Origin: Acetobacter fallax
Lineage (GTDB): Bacteria; Pseudomonadota; Alphaproteobacteria; Acetobacterales; Acetobacteraceae
NCBI RefSeq assembly: GCF_011516735.1
Contig: NZ_WOSX01000038.1
Coordinates: 1-32,600, forward strand
DNA length: 32,600 bases
Direction: 5' to 3'
Shown here: positions 1 through 10,131 of the stretch, one piece after another
Layout of the letters: every line of letters starts with the position of its first letter
How positions within the stretch are numbered: the stretch's first letter is position 1
The notes under the pieces: model-generated
The model's input: only the letters and a program-made list of their open reading frames with translations
The model's database searches: none
What the model was told of the DNA's origin: nothing
Translations under genes and position numbers: made by a program

Positions 1-110
1 CTTCAACATCAAAGAAACCAGACTGCTTCATATCGCCATTCCCTCAATCAACGCAGAAGAAATAGAATCATACAGAAGACCTCAAAACCAGGGGGTTTTT
101 AGAACCCTCC
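1..110 (-). mobile_element. End of an IS5-family element (transposase start, runs off the window)
   Basis: Read on the minus strand, the first 30 bases encode KQSGFFDVE, the N-terminus of the IS5-type transposase seen complete at 23988-25070. The segment ends at 101-110 with AGAACCCTCC, the terminal inverted repeat (GGAGGGTTCT inward) shared by the other copies in this window. The layout is the same as at 25615-25720, with divergent spacer sequence. The rest of this element lies left of the window. It abuts the interior of another IS5 copy at 111, so it most likely inserted into that copy. Confidence 0.8.
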
Positions 111-116
111 AAATCG

Positions 117-545
117 CATATTTCCATCAACCGGAAATTCCGGCTTATTCGGAAGTGGAGGGCGACAGATGCCGCCGCCAGCGATGGTGCGAGATTGAGA
201 GAATTACTACTCTACCGCAGCAATACTGCGTCTGATGTCTGGGCCGGCACGGCCTATTGGTCAAGAGCCAATGCACCTTTCATGGAAAAGCAGGGCTTCG
301 TCCCGAAAGTTCACCGTAAAAAGCCGCATTTCAAGCCGATGCCCCGTCATATCCAATGGGCCGATGCGGGCCACTCCACCATCCGATCCCGTGTAGAGCA
401 TGTTTTTGCCGATCGGAAGTCGCAGACCGGAGTGTCCGTCTGGACAGTAGGCATCACTCGCGCCAACCTGAGGGTCGGGCTGGCCAATATCGTCTACAAC
501 ATGCGCGGCTTTCTGTTTCTGGAGGGGAGCAGCGCCGCCGCATAG
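117..545 (+). pseudogene. IS5-family transposase, C-terminal half only
   Basis: This open frame encodes the last ~140 residues of the same transposase family as 23988-25070, starting at HISINRKFR and continuing through RKWRATDAAASDGARLR. It keeps the second DDE aspartate region (VWAGTAYWS, where the first D of the usual WADTAY is replaced by G) and the RSRVEHVFAD segment with the catalytic Glu. The N-terminal half with the first Asp is missing because another IS5 element ends at 110. The IS continues past the stop to a terminal repeat TTGAACCCTCC ending at 680. The fragment cannot be active, and the WADTAY to WAGTAY change suggests it was already decaying. Confidence 0.85.
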
Positions 546-680
546 CAAGTCAGCACTAAAAAGCTAACCACTCTGCACTGAATACAGAACGCAAGCCATC
601 GTGCAAAAGCCGTCTATCAACTTCCACTCCGCCGGAAATCAGGCAATTGCGATGTCAGCAAATGGCTTTTTGAACCCTCC
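546..680 (+). mobile_element. Right end of the truncated IS5 copy
   Basis: Non-coding 3' tail of the IS5 remnant. It ends with GGCTTTTTGAACCCTCC (664-680), the inverse of the GGAGGGTTC start motif found at the other IS5 ends in this window. The distance from transposase stop to IS end (135 bp) equals that in the complete copy (23856-23987), and CTGATTTC lies at the same offset (39) from both ends. Confidence 0.7.
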
Positions 681-861
681 ATGTGCCATGCCACAGATAC
701 GGCGAACGGATGCTGCCGCAATGTCCTAGGTCGCGATTGCAACATTAGTTGCCGCGATCAGACGATTACGTGTTTGTTCCTGTGTCTCTTTTCTGGTCGG
801 TCGCATAAACCTGCACGCAATTTAACAGTGAGTCCAAATATGTATGTCAGGATCTCCGGAC

Positions 862-893
862 GATATCCTGGCCATGGGTGTCACCAGGATATC
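862..893. repeat. Perfect 10-bp inverted repeat downstream of ohyA
   Basis: GATATCCTGG (862-871) and CCAGGATATC (884-893) are exact reverse complements around a 12-nt loop. The hairpin lies ~33 bp beyond the stop of the oleate hydratase gene. There is no T-run on the ohyA side, so it is not a textbook intrinsic terminator; it could still end or stabilise the ohyA transcript. The rest of 681-925 shows no gene I can support. Confidence 0.6.
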
Positions 894-925
894 AGACCAT
901 TGTTCCCCGCTACGAAACCTGACCT

Positions 926-2905
926 TTATGTTCGTCTCCACCCCAGATTAGCGCGAAACTTTTCCAGCCAGTCTGTTATCTTGTGCAGGGCCTCACTCCC
1001 CTTTCCAAACAAGCCGGACAGATCGTTTCCAAAATCATCGCCATCTGCCTCTTCTTTCTTCGGTAGAGGTGGCAGGATATGAGAGAAATAGGTTTTATCA
1101 AGAAGGCGGTGCAACAACCGCTCACCAGGGAATGGTTCCCCATTATTGATCGCTCTGGCCGCTTTGAATATTGTCCGGATATCATACTGCGTCGGACTGA
1201 TATCCGGAACCTGCTTTGGTAGTTTAAGCAACGTATAGACCGCGATACGCGCCGTACGGACCGAGCTTTCCATTGTGAAAATAATGTCGTTGCTGGTCTC
1301 TACGAACTGACCAAGCAGACCAAGGTTCGTGCAGCCCTCGGGAACGACATGCGGCCGGTCTCCAGCAGCGCGCGGCATGAACTGTGCTGTAATATAAGGC
1401 ATCAAAGCCAGACGAACCTTCGTGTTTAGAGCAATGGCGTCCAGTTGCTCCACTATTCCGAGATGGTAGCAGAGTTCAGCCAGAATTTCCCGACCGGTAC
1501 AGGCGGGCATCGGCTTCTTCACATAATTGCCTTCCTTGTCCATCAGAAGAGCATAGACCCAGATCACCAGCACATCATCAGGCTGGGTCGGAAAATGTGG
1601 CTGACGATTGCAGGTGAAACTGAGCACCCAGTTAGAGTCGGTAAAGGTGATGACACCGCCCGTTACGGTCTTGCCCGAATAGGGATCGTTGACCGAGAAC
1701 TCCTTCAGTTTATCGACAAAAGGTGACGGCCGGCAGGTCAGTGTCCCGGACTCCCACATTGAGCCTTTGACATCACCATAGAACTTATCCGGCCGACCAA
1801 AGACAGGAGATTTCCGAGCCAGATTGCGCCACAGCGTCCAGTCGCTCTCTTCCCCGGGCTCATGGAGGCCACGTTCCAGAAGTGGCACCGTGTCCATGTC
1901 ACCATAGGCCGTGCCTTCCGTCATGGAGCCGGTCAGGGCAAAAACCAGATCATTCGGATGAACAGGTATGGTGGTTTCCTGTCCATCGACCATGGCCCGC
2001 AGTCCGGTTACGGTCTTTTCGTCTCCGCGTATCTGAAGATCGACATCATGAACGCGCGTGTTGAACTGGATCTTCACGCCCTTGTCCTGCAACAGACGTG
2101 CCAGGGGGACGACGAAGCTGTCATACTGATTGTATTTCGGGAAAACGAGCGTCGACATGTCCGCCATCCCGTCGATCGCATCCAGGAAGCGATGCATGTA
2201 CAGTTTCATTTCCAGCAGGCTCTGCCAGTTCTCGAAAGCGAACATCGATCGCCACAGGTACCAGAAATTCGTCTCAAAGAAGCTTTCGCTGAAATACGCC
2301 TCTATCGTGATGTTATCGAGGTCTTCCTTGCGTCTGAGCAAGAGGCGGATCAGTTCCCACTGATGCGATTTGCTGAGCCCCAGGGTCGCGAAATCACGAA
2401 TTTTCCCCTGTTGGTGCATAAGGCGGGCTTTGGAATAATTGGGGTCATTATCGTTGACCTGCCGATATTCATCGAGAACACTAAAGCCCGCAGGGAGTTC
2501 AAGGGCTGGAACATCCTGGAACAGATCCCAGAAATTGTCGTAGTTCCAGTTCATCTCCCGGCCGCCGCGAACGATATAGCCCGCTTCGGCGTTACCCGCG
2601 CCGTCCAGTGACCCGCCGGCAATGTCCATCGTGTCGAGGATGGTGATGTCTTCACCTTTCATCCTGCCATCACGGATCATGTAGAATGCGGCGGCAAGCC
2701 CGGCAATGCCGCTGCCGATGATCCATGCCTTGCGGCCGTCCACCGCCTCAACCGGCACAGGGTGATTCCGCATATATGGCCCCATCATGTCCGGCGGTGG
2801 CAACGTGTCCTGCGGTCCCTTACGCCAATAGGTCGCGGTTGCATCGGCTTCGACAGTGAAGGCTTTGGTCAGGCTTTCTGAGCCTGAGGATACATTATCA
2901 CTCAT
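926..2905 (-). CDS. ohyA: Oleate hydratase (MCRA family, FAD-dependent)
   Basis: 659 residues, a usual size for the family once called myosin-cross-reactive antigen, which adds water to the cis-9 double bond of oleic acid to give 10-hydroxystearate and serves fatty-acid detoxification. Visible signatures: the dinucleotide-binding motif GSGIAGLAA at residues 64-72, the RGGREM motif at 113-118, and the family stretches DPNYSKARL (~154-162) and [15 protein letters not shown] (~213-227). Aligned by eye to staphylococcal OhyA, Glu117 falls on the water-activating Glu82 and Tyr236 (EMKLYMHRF) on the proton-donating Tyr201, with the same spacing of 119 residues, so both catalytic residues are present. 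No signal peptide is seen. GAGGG precedes the ATG at a fitting distance. The gene stands alone between mobile remnants, which suggests it was acquired or stranded there. Palindromes upstream (2925-2937, 2963-2976) may control it. Confidence 0.95.
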   Translation of the reverse strand: MSDNVSSGSESLTKAFTVEADATATYWRKGPQDTLPPPDMMGPYMRNHPVPVEAVDGRKAWIIGSGIAGLAAAFYMIRDGRMKGEDITILDTMDIAGGSLDGAGNAEAGYIVRGGREMNWNYDNFWDLFQDVPALELPAGFSVLDEYRQVNDNDPNYSKARLMHQQGKIRDFATLGLSKSHQWELIRLLLRRKEDLDNITIEAYFSESFFETNFWYLWRSMFAFENWQSLLEMKLYMHRFLDAIDGMADMSTLVFPKYNQYDSFVVPLARLLQDKGVKIQFNTRVHDVDLQIRGDEKTVTGLRAMVDGQETTIPVHPNDLVFALTGSMTEGTAYGDMDTVPLLERGLHEPGEESDWTLWRNLARKSPVFGRPDKFYGDVKGSMWESGTLTCRPSPFVDKLKEFSVNDPYSGKTVTGGVITFTDSNWVLSFTCNRQPHFPTQPDDVLVIWVYALLMDKEGNYVKKPMPACTGREILAELCYHLGIVEQLDAIALNTKVRLALMPYITAQFMPRAAGDRPHVVPEGCTNLGLLGQFVETSNDIIFTMESSVRTARIAVYTLLKLPKQVPDISPTQYDIRTIFKAARAINNGEPFPGERLLHRLLDKTYFSHILPPLPKKEEADGDDFGNDLSGLFGKGSEALHKITDWLEKFRANLGWRRT

Positions 2906-2924
2906 GACAATCCCTCTATTCTGG

Positions 2925-2976
2925 ACCGATAGTCGGTGATCGCACTATCCGCACGGCTGGCGATATCATCTGATAT
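2925..2976. promoter_or_regulatory. Two palindromes in front of ohyA (possible operator)
   Basis: ACCGA-TAG-TCGGT (2925-2937) is a perfect palindrome only 20 bp upstream of the ohyA ATG, of the kind bound by TetR-type repressors. ATATCA-TC-TGATAT (2963-2976) is a second perfect palindrome, next to an AT-rich stretch (TATATA around 2979-2985) that could hold the -10 region on the minus strand. No regulator gene is adjacent, so the binding protein is unknown. The remaining upstream DNA to ~3060 shows no gene. Confidence 0.45.
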
Positions 2977-3159
2977 TCATATATAAAATGGTATTTACTT
3001 TCCATGTGATTGTCCGGAATCCAATGAAAACAAGAAAAAAAATTCCGCTCGCATGACTACGGCGTGTCGTCAGTTAAACCATGAGTGTGGCACGTGGGGG
3101 TTGTACTTTGTGGTTGTGTGTGCTGACTGTTTTCCCGGTTTTTGGGGGGAGACAGACGG

Positions 3160-3201
3160 ATGTGGCGCTATGGTTTACGCGATGACCACTAGGAGCGGAT
3201 A
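3160..3201 (+). pseudogene. Start of an IS5-like transposase, broken
   Basis: After a good ribosome-binding site (GGGGGGAG) the ATG at 3160 opens MWRYGLRDDH followed by TAG and then ERI. IS5-type (IS1031/IS427-like) transposases often begin M-x-RY-L-DxQWxRI, so TAG sits where Trp (TGG) is expected. Upstream, from about 3060 (GGCGTGTCGTCAGTTAAACC), the sequence may be the matching IS left end, but no second end was found. The frame runs straight into the toxin fragment that follows. Assignment rests on a short stretch and is tentative. Confidence 0.4.
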
Positions 3202-3453
3202 AGGCTATCGCGCCGGGCTTCATCACGGCGTTGCAAGAGCGCTTTCATGTTCATCGGAGACTATCCAGGTGCGGGATCGCTCCGTTATGCCTATGAGCTG
3301 AACCTGCCGGGACTGCGAGCCCATCGCGTGAACGATTATCCTTACCTCGTGTTCTATCCCGAGTGTGAGGATCGCATTGATGTCTGGCGCGTGCTGCATG
3401 CGCACAACGATATTCTGCTCGGGATGAGCGATCCAAATGTAGAGGGCGTGTAG
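3202..3453 (+). pseudogene. RelE/ParE-type toxin, truncated and frameshifted
   Basis: The frame from 3247 encodes IGDYPGAGSLRYAYELNLPG, then LRAHRVNDYPYLVFYPE and IDVWRVLHAHNDI, matching the C-terminal two thirds of ParE toxins (typically GSPRYAxEL..PGLRxWPVxxYPYLVFY..IDVWRVLHxxRDI). The part that belongs before it, FITALQERF (3219-3245), lies in another frame, so there is a frameshift near 3245. The N-terminus is missing, replaced by the transposase remnant, and no antitoxin gene is seen. Such toxins poison DNA gyrase, but this copy should be dead. Confidence 0.7.
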
Positions 3454-3625
3454 TCCTGTGAGCGGCCGTTCTCTCGACCGAACGGTAACGCTTCAGCAGA
3501 GGTAAGCCGATCATCTGTCTTGATTTAAGGTGTTAAACTTCTGATATTGCGTAATTATATTGCCGCCTGAAGTGAATGTGGGCATCGGTGCTTGCGTGCC
3601 CCCGCAACCATGAAATTCCATAAAG

Positions 3626-3652
3626 CCCCGCCAAGTCACTGACTTGGCGGGG
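3626..3652. terminator. Strong bidirectional intrinsic terminator
   Basis: CCCCGCCAAGTC and GACTTGGCGGGG form a perfect 12-bp GC-rich stem around the loop ACT, followed by TTTTAT on the plus strand and preceded by ATAAA (TTTAT on the minus strand). The rest of 3454-3742 contains no gene I can support. On the minus strand the reading frame of the recombinase remnant (see 4948-5083) stays open through this hairpin, so that frame is not coding here. Confidence 0.75.
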
Positions 3653-3774
3653 TTTTATGTTTGCGTGGATGGCGGAGCACAGGGGATGCCGTGAGATTGG
3701 CCATTCGCCCGATCTGTTGAGATCCTGATTCCAGAGCTGGATCGCCTGACCTTGCCCCGAACATGCCCTCAGAT

Positions 3775-4632
3775 TTAAGTTAGGGTCTGTGCGTTGCTAT
3801 ATGCCGTTTTGGCATGTTGAGCGAAAGCCTCTGGTGTCATGCCATTGAGGCTGGTGTGGGGCCTGACAGCGTTGTAGTCGGCCCGCCAGACGTCGATGAC
3901 CGTCCGAGCGTGGGCAAGGTTGCGGAACAGGTGCTCGTTGAGGCATTCGTCGCGGAACCGGCCGTTGAAGCTCTCGACGAACCCGTTCTGCTGCGGCTTT
4001 CCCGGTGCGATATAGTGCCACAGCACCGACCGCTTTTCCTGCCAGGCCAGGATCGCGTTCGAGGTCATCTCGGTGCCGTTGTCGCTGACGATCATCATGG
4101 GAAAGCCTCGGCTTTCTGCGATCCGGTCCAGTTCGCGGTCAAGCCGTTCGCCCGACAGCGATGTGTCGGCGACCAGACCGAGGCATTCCCGGGTGTAGTC
4201 GTCGACCACCGTCAGCACCCGGAAGCGCCGTCCGCTGTTCAACGCGTCCGACACGAAGTCCAGGCTCCAGCGCTGGTTCGGCCCGTCGGGCAGCACCATT
4301 GGCGAGCGCGTGCCCAGCGCCCGTTTCCGACCGCCCCGCTTGCGGACCGACAGACCCTCCTCGCGATACAGTCGAAACAGCTTCTTGTGGTTCATGGCGA
4401 TCCCTTCGCGGTCGAGCAGGATGTGCAGCCGCCGATACCCGAACCGGCGCCGCTCTCCCGCCAGTTCCCGCAGACGGGCACGCGCTGCCTTGTCGTCCGG
4501 GCGGCGCGACGCATAGCGCCACGTCTTCGGATCGATACCGACCAACCGGCACGCACGGCGTTGCGTGTAACCCTGCTCCGTAATCGCCCAGGTCGCAGCA
4601 TTTCGCCGCAAGCCGGGCGTCACGAGTTTTTT
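3775..4632 (-). CDS. IS3-family transposase OrfB (DDE integrase part)
   Basis: About 286 residues made as the second half of the OrfAB fusion by -1 frameshifting on AAAAAAC at 4626-4632; the frame here begins [15 protein letters not shown]. It contains the HTH_21-like segment ([27 protein letters not shown]) and the integrase core: Asp in RWSLDFVSD, Asp in IVSDNGTEM, Glu in [15 protein letters not shown]. All three DDE residues are present, and the C-terminus ([19 protein letters not shown]) is the usual one. The frame is open further upstream to 4806, but that part overlaps orfA and is not IS3-like. Function: strand transfer of the IS3/IS407-type element. Confidence 0.9.
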   Translation of the reverse strand, partial: KKLVTPGLRRNAATWAITEQGYTQRRACRLVGIDPKTWRYASRRPDDKAARARLRELAGERRRFGYRRLHILLDREGIAMNHKKLFRLYREEGLSVRKRGGRKRALGTRSPMVLPDGPNQRWSLDFVSDALNSGRRFRVLTVVDDYTRECLGLVADTSLSGERLDRELDRIAESRGFPMMIVSDNGTEMTSNAILAWQEKRSVLWHYIAPGKPQQNGFVESFNGRFRDECLNEHLFRNLAHARTVIDVWRADYNAVRPHTSLNGMTPEAFAQHAKTAYSNAQTLT

Positions 4633-4886
4633 GCCAGCAGGTCCTTCAGCGTCGAGACGTCCATCACGCTCTCGGCCAGGAGCCGCTTCAGCTTCGCGTT
4701 CTCGTCTTCCAGAGCCTTGAGCCGCCGCGCCTCCGATACTTCCATGCCGCCGTATTTCGACCGCCAAGTGTAGAACGTCGCATCGCTGATCCCGTGCTTG
4801 CGGCACAGATCGGCCGCCGACGCACCCGCCTGATGCTCTTTCAGGATTCCGATGATCTGGTCCTGCGTGAAACGTGATCTCTTCAT
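4620..4886 (-). CDS. IS3-family transposase OrfA (helix-turn-helix part)
   Basis: 88 residues beginning [18 protein letters not shown]. It has the HTH_8-type fold of OrfA proteins ([23 protein letters not shown], ~residues 25-47, split here as [10 protein letters not shown] and [13 protein letters not shown]) followed by a leucine-zipper region ([19 protein letters not shown]). The stop lies just after the A_AAA_AAC slip site that joins it to OrfB. On its own OrfA usually binds the IS ends and represses; fused to OrfB it forms the transposase. Confidence 0.9.
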   Translation of the reverse strand: MKRSRFTQDQIIGILKEHQAGASAADLCRKHGISDATFYTWRSKYGGMEVSEARRLKALEDENAKLKRLLAESVMDVSTLKDLLAKNS

Positions 4887-4947
4887 TGTCTGTCTCCGGT
4901 TGGACAGACCTTACTCAAAAACGAGGGCATTTCACGGGGCAGGGTCA

Positions 4948-5083
4948 CGCCTTATCAAGCTCACGATCAACACGGGGTAGTTCCGCGCGCATCGCAGCGA
5001 GATCCGCGCCTCGCTCCATTCTGACGCGGTTAACCTCCCGGGTGAATTCATCACAGAACTCCTTGAACAGGGCAGGGTCAAAA
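4948..5083 (-). pseudogene. Serine recombinase fragment (coiled-coil region)
   Basis: On the minus strand the frame reads AFDPALFKEFCDEFTREV, then NRVRMERGADLAAMRAELPR and VDRELDKA, closely resembling the segment after the zinc ribbon of large serine recombinases (..P.LF.EFC.EFTREVNRLR...). It is cut on the low-coordinate side by the IS3-family element, whose CGCC duplication lies within DKA, and joined on the other side to the IS701 remnant at about 5083. The catalytic domain is absent. Beyond the IS (minus strand, below 3746) the frame stays open but no longer resembles a recombinase. Confidence 0.6.
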
Positions 5084-6369
<1,286 letters not shown>

Positions 6370-6371
6370 TG

Positions 6372-8669
6372 CTAGAATGCGCTTTCCAAGGTTGGCATCC
6401 TGAATGCCATAACCGGCGGAACTGGGGCGGTGAAAAGGCGGACTTCGACAAGGCACGTATGGGCAGCACAACCCTGTGATAGGCCCGATGCCGCCTGGTC
6501 GCGGGTCAAGACATTTGGGTTTCCGTGATTGTCGCGCAGACCGTCGGCATCGGACCATGCACCTGTTGAAAGACGGACAACGCCGGGCATGATGGCGGGG
6601 TCCGGGATAGCGGCGGCTAGGCAGGCGCCACGTCCATTGAACAGCTCAACAATATCGCCTGCGTTGATGTTACGGGCTACGGCGTCGCACGGGCTGATGT
6701 AAACTGGCTCTCGGCCATGGATCTTTGCGCGGCGGCTGAGGGATGCGTGGTCGAGCTGGCTATGCAGGCGTGTGGCGGGTTGATCGGAAATCAGATGCAG
6801 CGGGTATTGTGTGGTAAGGGGCGATCCCAGCCATTCCGTAGGTGCGAGCCAGGCAGGATGGCCAAGGCAATCCGGCAGGTCGAGTTCGGCCAGAGCTTCG
6901 CAATAGAGCTCAAGACGTCCGCTGCGCGTGGGCAGGGGGTTGGCCAGCGGATTGGCCCGGAACGCCTCGAAAAGCACTTTGGGCCGAGCATGAGCGCCCA
7001 GATCTAGCAAGCCCTGATCCCAGAACGTATCGAAATCTGGAGTGGTGACATTGCGCTTCGCCGCCCCGGTGCGAAAACCATCATACAGTGCGCGCAGCCA
7101 TTCCATCTCCGTGCGCCCCTCCGTAAAGGCGGAGAGAAAGCCGAGCTTTTGTGCGATCCGGGCCAAAATTGCGTGATCGTCCAGAGCGTGGGCATGCGGG
7201 TCCGCCGCGCGTTGCATGGCGATCACCATGCCTTCCAGCGTTGCATAGCCGAGGTCGTTGCGTTCGAGCGTGGTTGTGGTGGGCAATACGATGTCGGCTG
7301 CACGCGCCATCGGCGTCCAGTATGGATCCTGAACGATGATCGTGTCCGGCCTGCGGAGCGCCTGACGGAGGCGATTCGTGTCCTGATGGTGGTGGAACGG
7401 ATTGCCGCCAGCCCACCAGACGAGCCGGATGTCTGGATAGTGATGGGTTTTGCCTTCGTAGGTGAAGGCTGAACCTGGCGCCAGAAGCATGTCGGCGATG
7501 CGGGCGACCGGAATGAAGCGTACAACGGGGTTTTTGCCTTGATCGAGTGTCGGGCCCTTGAGGCGCATGTGTGGACTGCCGACGCTGTTCATCGCGCCGT
7601 ATCCCAATGCAAAGCCGCCGCCCGGCAAGCCGATCTGCCCAAGACAAGCCGCGAGCGCCATGATCGTCCAGAATGGTTGCTCACCATGGGATGCGCGCTG
7701 GAGCGACCATGCGCAATTCAGCATCGTGCGCGTGGCCGCCATGTCGACGGCCAGAGCGCGGATGGTGGCGGACGGCACGCCCGTGATGCGTTCCGCCCAG
7801 GACGCGTCGCAGGGCGGCGTGCCTGTTGTGCCCCGAATGTATGCGAGGAATTGCTCGGCGCCGGTGCAATGAGATTCGAGAAAAGCGCGGTCGAGTGTCG
7901 CGGTTCGGTCCATCTCATGGATCAGCGCAAGCATGAGGGCAGTGTCGGTGTTGGGGCGGATCGGGATCCACGTGACGCCCGCCCCGGTATCGATATTGTC
8001 GGCGACGGGCGAAATGTTGATGAAGCGCACGCCGGCAGCCGCGGCCCGATGCAGGCCCTGCGGCACGCGATGCGTGCTGGCCCCGCCGGATGACACCTGC
8101 GCGCTTTTGGGAGATACGCCGCCGAACGTGACGAACAGACGTGTGTGGGCTGCGATCACATCCCACGACGTCGCCTCGTTCAGGATCGTATCAAGCGGGG
8201 CAGCCACATACGGCATGATGACGCGCCCGGCGCCGAGGCTATAGCTGTCGACGCTGCGGACATAGCCGCCGGACAGGTTGAGGAAACGATGAAGCTGGCT
8301 CTGCGCATGGTGAAACCGCCCGGCACTGGCCCATCCGTATGACCCGCCGAATACCGCTTCGTTGCCGTGGGTCGAGGTGATGCGGCGGTATTCATCCGCG
8401 ACGATTTCGACTGCCTCGTCCCAGGGTACGGTCACGAAAGCGTCGGGCCCGGAATCCCCTCGACGGCCTCGGGTTTTTCTGTCCAGCCATGTCCGACGGA
8501 TGGCTGGTCCCACGATGCGCAGCCGCATCACATCAGGACTGCGCTGATCCAGGCCAATCCGGTTCGGCGACGGATCAGCGGCGAATGGCGCAAGCGTTAT
8601 GCCGTCTTTGCCACCTTGCTGAACTTCGTAAACTCCCCAATGGGCAGCGTTATATCTCCTGGACGTCAT
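6372..8669 (-). CDS. Molybdopterin oxidoreductase, BisC/DMSO-TMAO reductase type (S- or N-oxide reductase)
   Basis: 765 residues with bis-MGD molybdoenzyme features. [14 protein letters not shown] (110-123) carries the Tyr-Gly-Trp pair (Y111, W113) of DMSO reductases, and [15 protein letters not shown] (141-155) supplies Ser144 as the expected Mo ligand. Later segments [31 protein letters not shown] and [18 protein letters not shown] are typical of the BisC/TorA branch. There is no N-terminal Fe-S motif and no Tat signal, so it should be cytoplasmic like BisC. I chose the ATG at 8669 because [14 protein letters not shown] matches family starts; an in-frame ATG at 8741 lies deeper inside the MFS gene. 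The 20-bp overlap with that gene points to coupled translation. Likely role: reduces a sulfoxide (or N-oxide) of the substrate handled by this cluster. The last residues (RMPTLESAF) run into IS701-derived DNA, so the very C-terminus may be altered. Confidence 0.88.
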   Translation of the reverse strand: MTSRRYNAAHWGVYEVQQGGKDGITLAPFAADPSPNRIGLDQRSPDVMRLRIVGPAIRRTWLDRKTRGRRGDSGPDAFVTVPWDEAVEIVADEYRRITSTHGNEAVFGGSYGWASAGRFHHAQSQLHRFLNLSGGYVRSVDSYSLGAGRVIMPYVAAPLDTILNEATSWDVIAAHTRLFVTFGGVSPKSAQVSSGGASTHRVPQGLHRAAAAGVRFINISPVADNIDTGAGVTWIPIRPNTDTALMLALIHEMDRTATLDRAFLESHCTGAEQFLAYIRGTTGTPPCDASWAERITGVPSATIRALAVDMAATRTMLNCAWSLQRASHGEQPFWTIMALAACLGQIGLPGGGFALGYGAMNSVGSPHMRLKGPTLDQGKNPVVRFIPVARIADMLLAPGSAFTYEGKTHHYPDIRLVWWAGGNPFHHHQDTNRLRQALRRPDTIIVQDPYWTPMARAADIVLPTTTTLERNDLGYATLEGMVIAMQRAADPHAHALDDHAILARIAQKLGFLSAFTEGRTEMEWLRALYDGFRTGAAKRNVTTPDFDTFWDQGLLDLGAHARPKVLFEAFRANPLANPLPTRSGRLELYCEALAELDLPDCLGHPAWLAPTEWLGSPLTTQYPLHLISDQPATRLHSQLDHASLSRRAKIHGREPVYISPCDAVARNINAGDIVELFNGRGACLAAAIPDPAIMPGVVRLSTGAWSDADGLRDNHGNPNVLTRDQAASGLSQGCAAHTCLVEVRLFTAPVPPVMAFRMPTLESAF

Positions 8670-9981
8670 GATCTGTGACTTTCGTGCTGCCGGAGTCGTT
8701 GGAAGATGATGTGCCGAGTATGAGGAGCCCGGTTCCGCCACAGATCAGCAGGAGCGCCGTGCCGCAGAAAGGGAGCACGAAGCTTCCCGTCGCATCAAGG
8801 AGTCGCCCGGCTACGATGGGACAAATAATCCCCGCGATCATGCCGCATGTGTTGATCGCGGCATATGTGGTGGCCGATCCGGGCGCGCCCAAAAGCCGAT
8901 CCGGGAGCGTCCAGAAAATCACATAGGCCGCATAGAGGCTGGCCAGCCCGCTAGTTGTGCATCCCAGAACCACGGCGATATTCGCAGTGTCGATCGCAAG
9001 CAACAGCAGGCAGGCGGCGCCGAGCGCGCAGGCTGCCAGACACAGCGTCACGCGATGCTCCGAAAAGCGATCGGCGAGGCGGCCGGCCACGATCATGGCG
9101 ACCGCGGCGGCAGCGAACGGCAAGGACGAGAGCACGCCGACCATGCGGAGTGAGCCCACATGCGCCTCGGCGATGAGACGCGGCAGCCAGAAGCTGAAGA
9201 TATCGTTGCCGCAGACAATTCCCAGAAAAGCGAACAGAAGCACGGCCCAGCGTCTCACCTGCGGACGGGCAGCGCCTGCGACCGGTGTCCCAGGCTTTGG
9301 TGGCTGCGCGATGTTTCCGAACGCGCTCTTCTGTGCGGATGAAAGCCACGACGCATCGGCCGGAGAGTTGGGAAGGAAGAACAGGATCCACGTGCCGATG
9401 AGCAGGGCCGGGAATGCCTCGATCACGAACATCCACCGCCAGCCTGCGACTCCGAACAGCCCATCGGCACGCGTCATGATGTCGCCCGATATCAGGCCGA
9501 CCAGCACGCCCGACAGCGGGCCTGCGATCTGCTGGATCGAGATTGCCCGGCCAAGGCGCCTGTCCTGATACCACCGGCGAAGGAAATAAATGCATAGCGG
9601 GGAAAACCCGGCCTCGAATGCGCCGAGTAAAAAGCGCAGGCCAAACAGATGGGACTTCTGGGAGCACAGCGCCATCGCCATGCCCGCAAGCCCCCACAGG
9701 ATCATGATGCGAGAGAAGGTCCTGGCGGCGCCGATACGTTCGAACAGCCACGCGCACGGGATCTGGAACAGGACATACCCGGTATAGAACAGGCCAATGG
9801 CCAGCCCGTAGTCTGTTTCCGTCAGTTGCAGCGTCTTGTCCATCCGCAGATGCGCAAACGAGATATTCGCCCGGTCGACACAGTTGACTACATACGCCAA
9901 CGAGATGACGGCGAGGACGTTCCGATCGACGGCCCGATAGGCGGACTTCGTTACGGTATCGGTTTTCTCGTGGATCGACAT
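8650..9981 (-). CDS. MFS transporter, anion:cation symporter (phthalate permease-like) family
   Basis: 443 residues with twelve predicted membrane segments; the first (VLAVISLAYVVNCVDRANIS) carries the D-R of the family signature YxxDRxNIxxA. Also visible: GLFYTGYVLFQIPCAWLFER in TM2, the loop motif ERIGAARTFSR, and GRLADRFSEHR between TM8 and TM9. The family imports small organic anions with protons. The start at 9981 (MSIHEKTDTV) gives the normal length; the longer frame to 10107 would run across the palindromic operator at 10043-10057 and is unlikely. It is the first gene of a minus-strand operon with the molybdoenzyme and diverges from the D-cysteine desulfhydrase-like gene. Inferred role: inner-membrane import of the substrate. 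Confidence 0.88.
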   Translation of the reverse strand: MSIHEKTDTVTKSAYRAVDRNVLAVISLAYVVNCVDRANISFAHLRMDKTLQLTETDYGLAIGLFYTGYVLFQIPCAWLFERIGAARTFSRIMILWGLAGMAMALCSQKSHLFGLRFLLGAFEAGFSPLCIYFLRRWYQDRRLGRAISIQQIAGPLSGVLVGLISGDIMTRADGLFGVAGWRWMFVIEAFPALLIGTWILFFLPNSPADASWLSSAQKSAFGNIAQPPKPGTPVAGAARPQVRRWAVLLFAFLGIVCGNDIFSFWLPRLIAEAHVGSLRMVGVLSSLPFAAAAVAMIVAGRLADRFSEHRVTLCLAACALGAACLLLLAIDTANIAVVLGCTTSGLASLYAAYVIFWTLPDRLLGAPGSATTYAAINTCGMIAGIICPIVAGRLLDATGSFVLPFCGTALLLICGGTGLLILGTSSSNDSGSTKVTDHDVQEI

Positions 9982-10042
9982 GACTGTGGCAGGTTTCCGG
10001 CGGTGGATAGGTGCAGGCGAATGTTGCGGAGCGCCTGCGATA

Positions 10043-10057
10043 GATATATCATATATC
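10043..10057. promoter_or_regulatory. Palindromic operator, site 1 (GATATAT-C-ATATATC)
   Basis: A perfect 7-1-7 palindrome in the 150-bp divergent region between the MFS gene (start 9981) and the PLP gene (start 10132). It is identical in reverse complement to site 2 at 14407-14421. Placement suggests control of both directions by one regulator, probably the GntR protein at 19522-20226. Confidence 0.75.
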
Positions 10058-10131
10058 AACTCGTCGATGCAGCTATGCCAAATATCGCGCATCGGGCGTG
10101 CCGCCAATCAGAAAAATGGACGATGTTCGCT

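Larger units (their letters stand above)
3747..4947 (-). mobile_element. Complete IS3-family (IS407-like) insertion sequence
   Basis: A 1201-bp element with matching ends: TGACCTTGCCCCG at 3747 and, inward from 4947, TGACCCTGCCCCG, each followed a few bases later by ATGCCCTC. It is flanked by a 4-bp direct repeat CGCC (3743-3746 and 4948-4951), the target duplication expected of this group. It carries the two overlapping frames orfA and orfB with a canonical A_AAA_AAC slippery site (4626-4632, minus strand) to make the OrfAB transposase. All parts look intact, so it may still be mobile. It interrupts a serine-recombinase remnant. Confidence 0.92.

Noticed and set aside
3580..3615. tRNA or tmRNA 3' end (CGCAACCA before the terminator)
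   Set aside because: No T-arm (TTC) or pairing acceptor stem is found upstream; only the ACCA string fits.
9649..10131. Upstream extension of the desulfhydrase frame
   Set aside because: It overlaps the MFS gene on the other strand and crosses the operator; the family start is at 10132.
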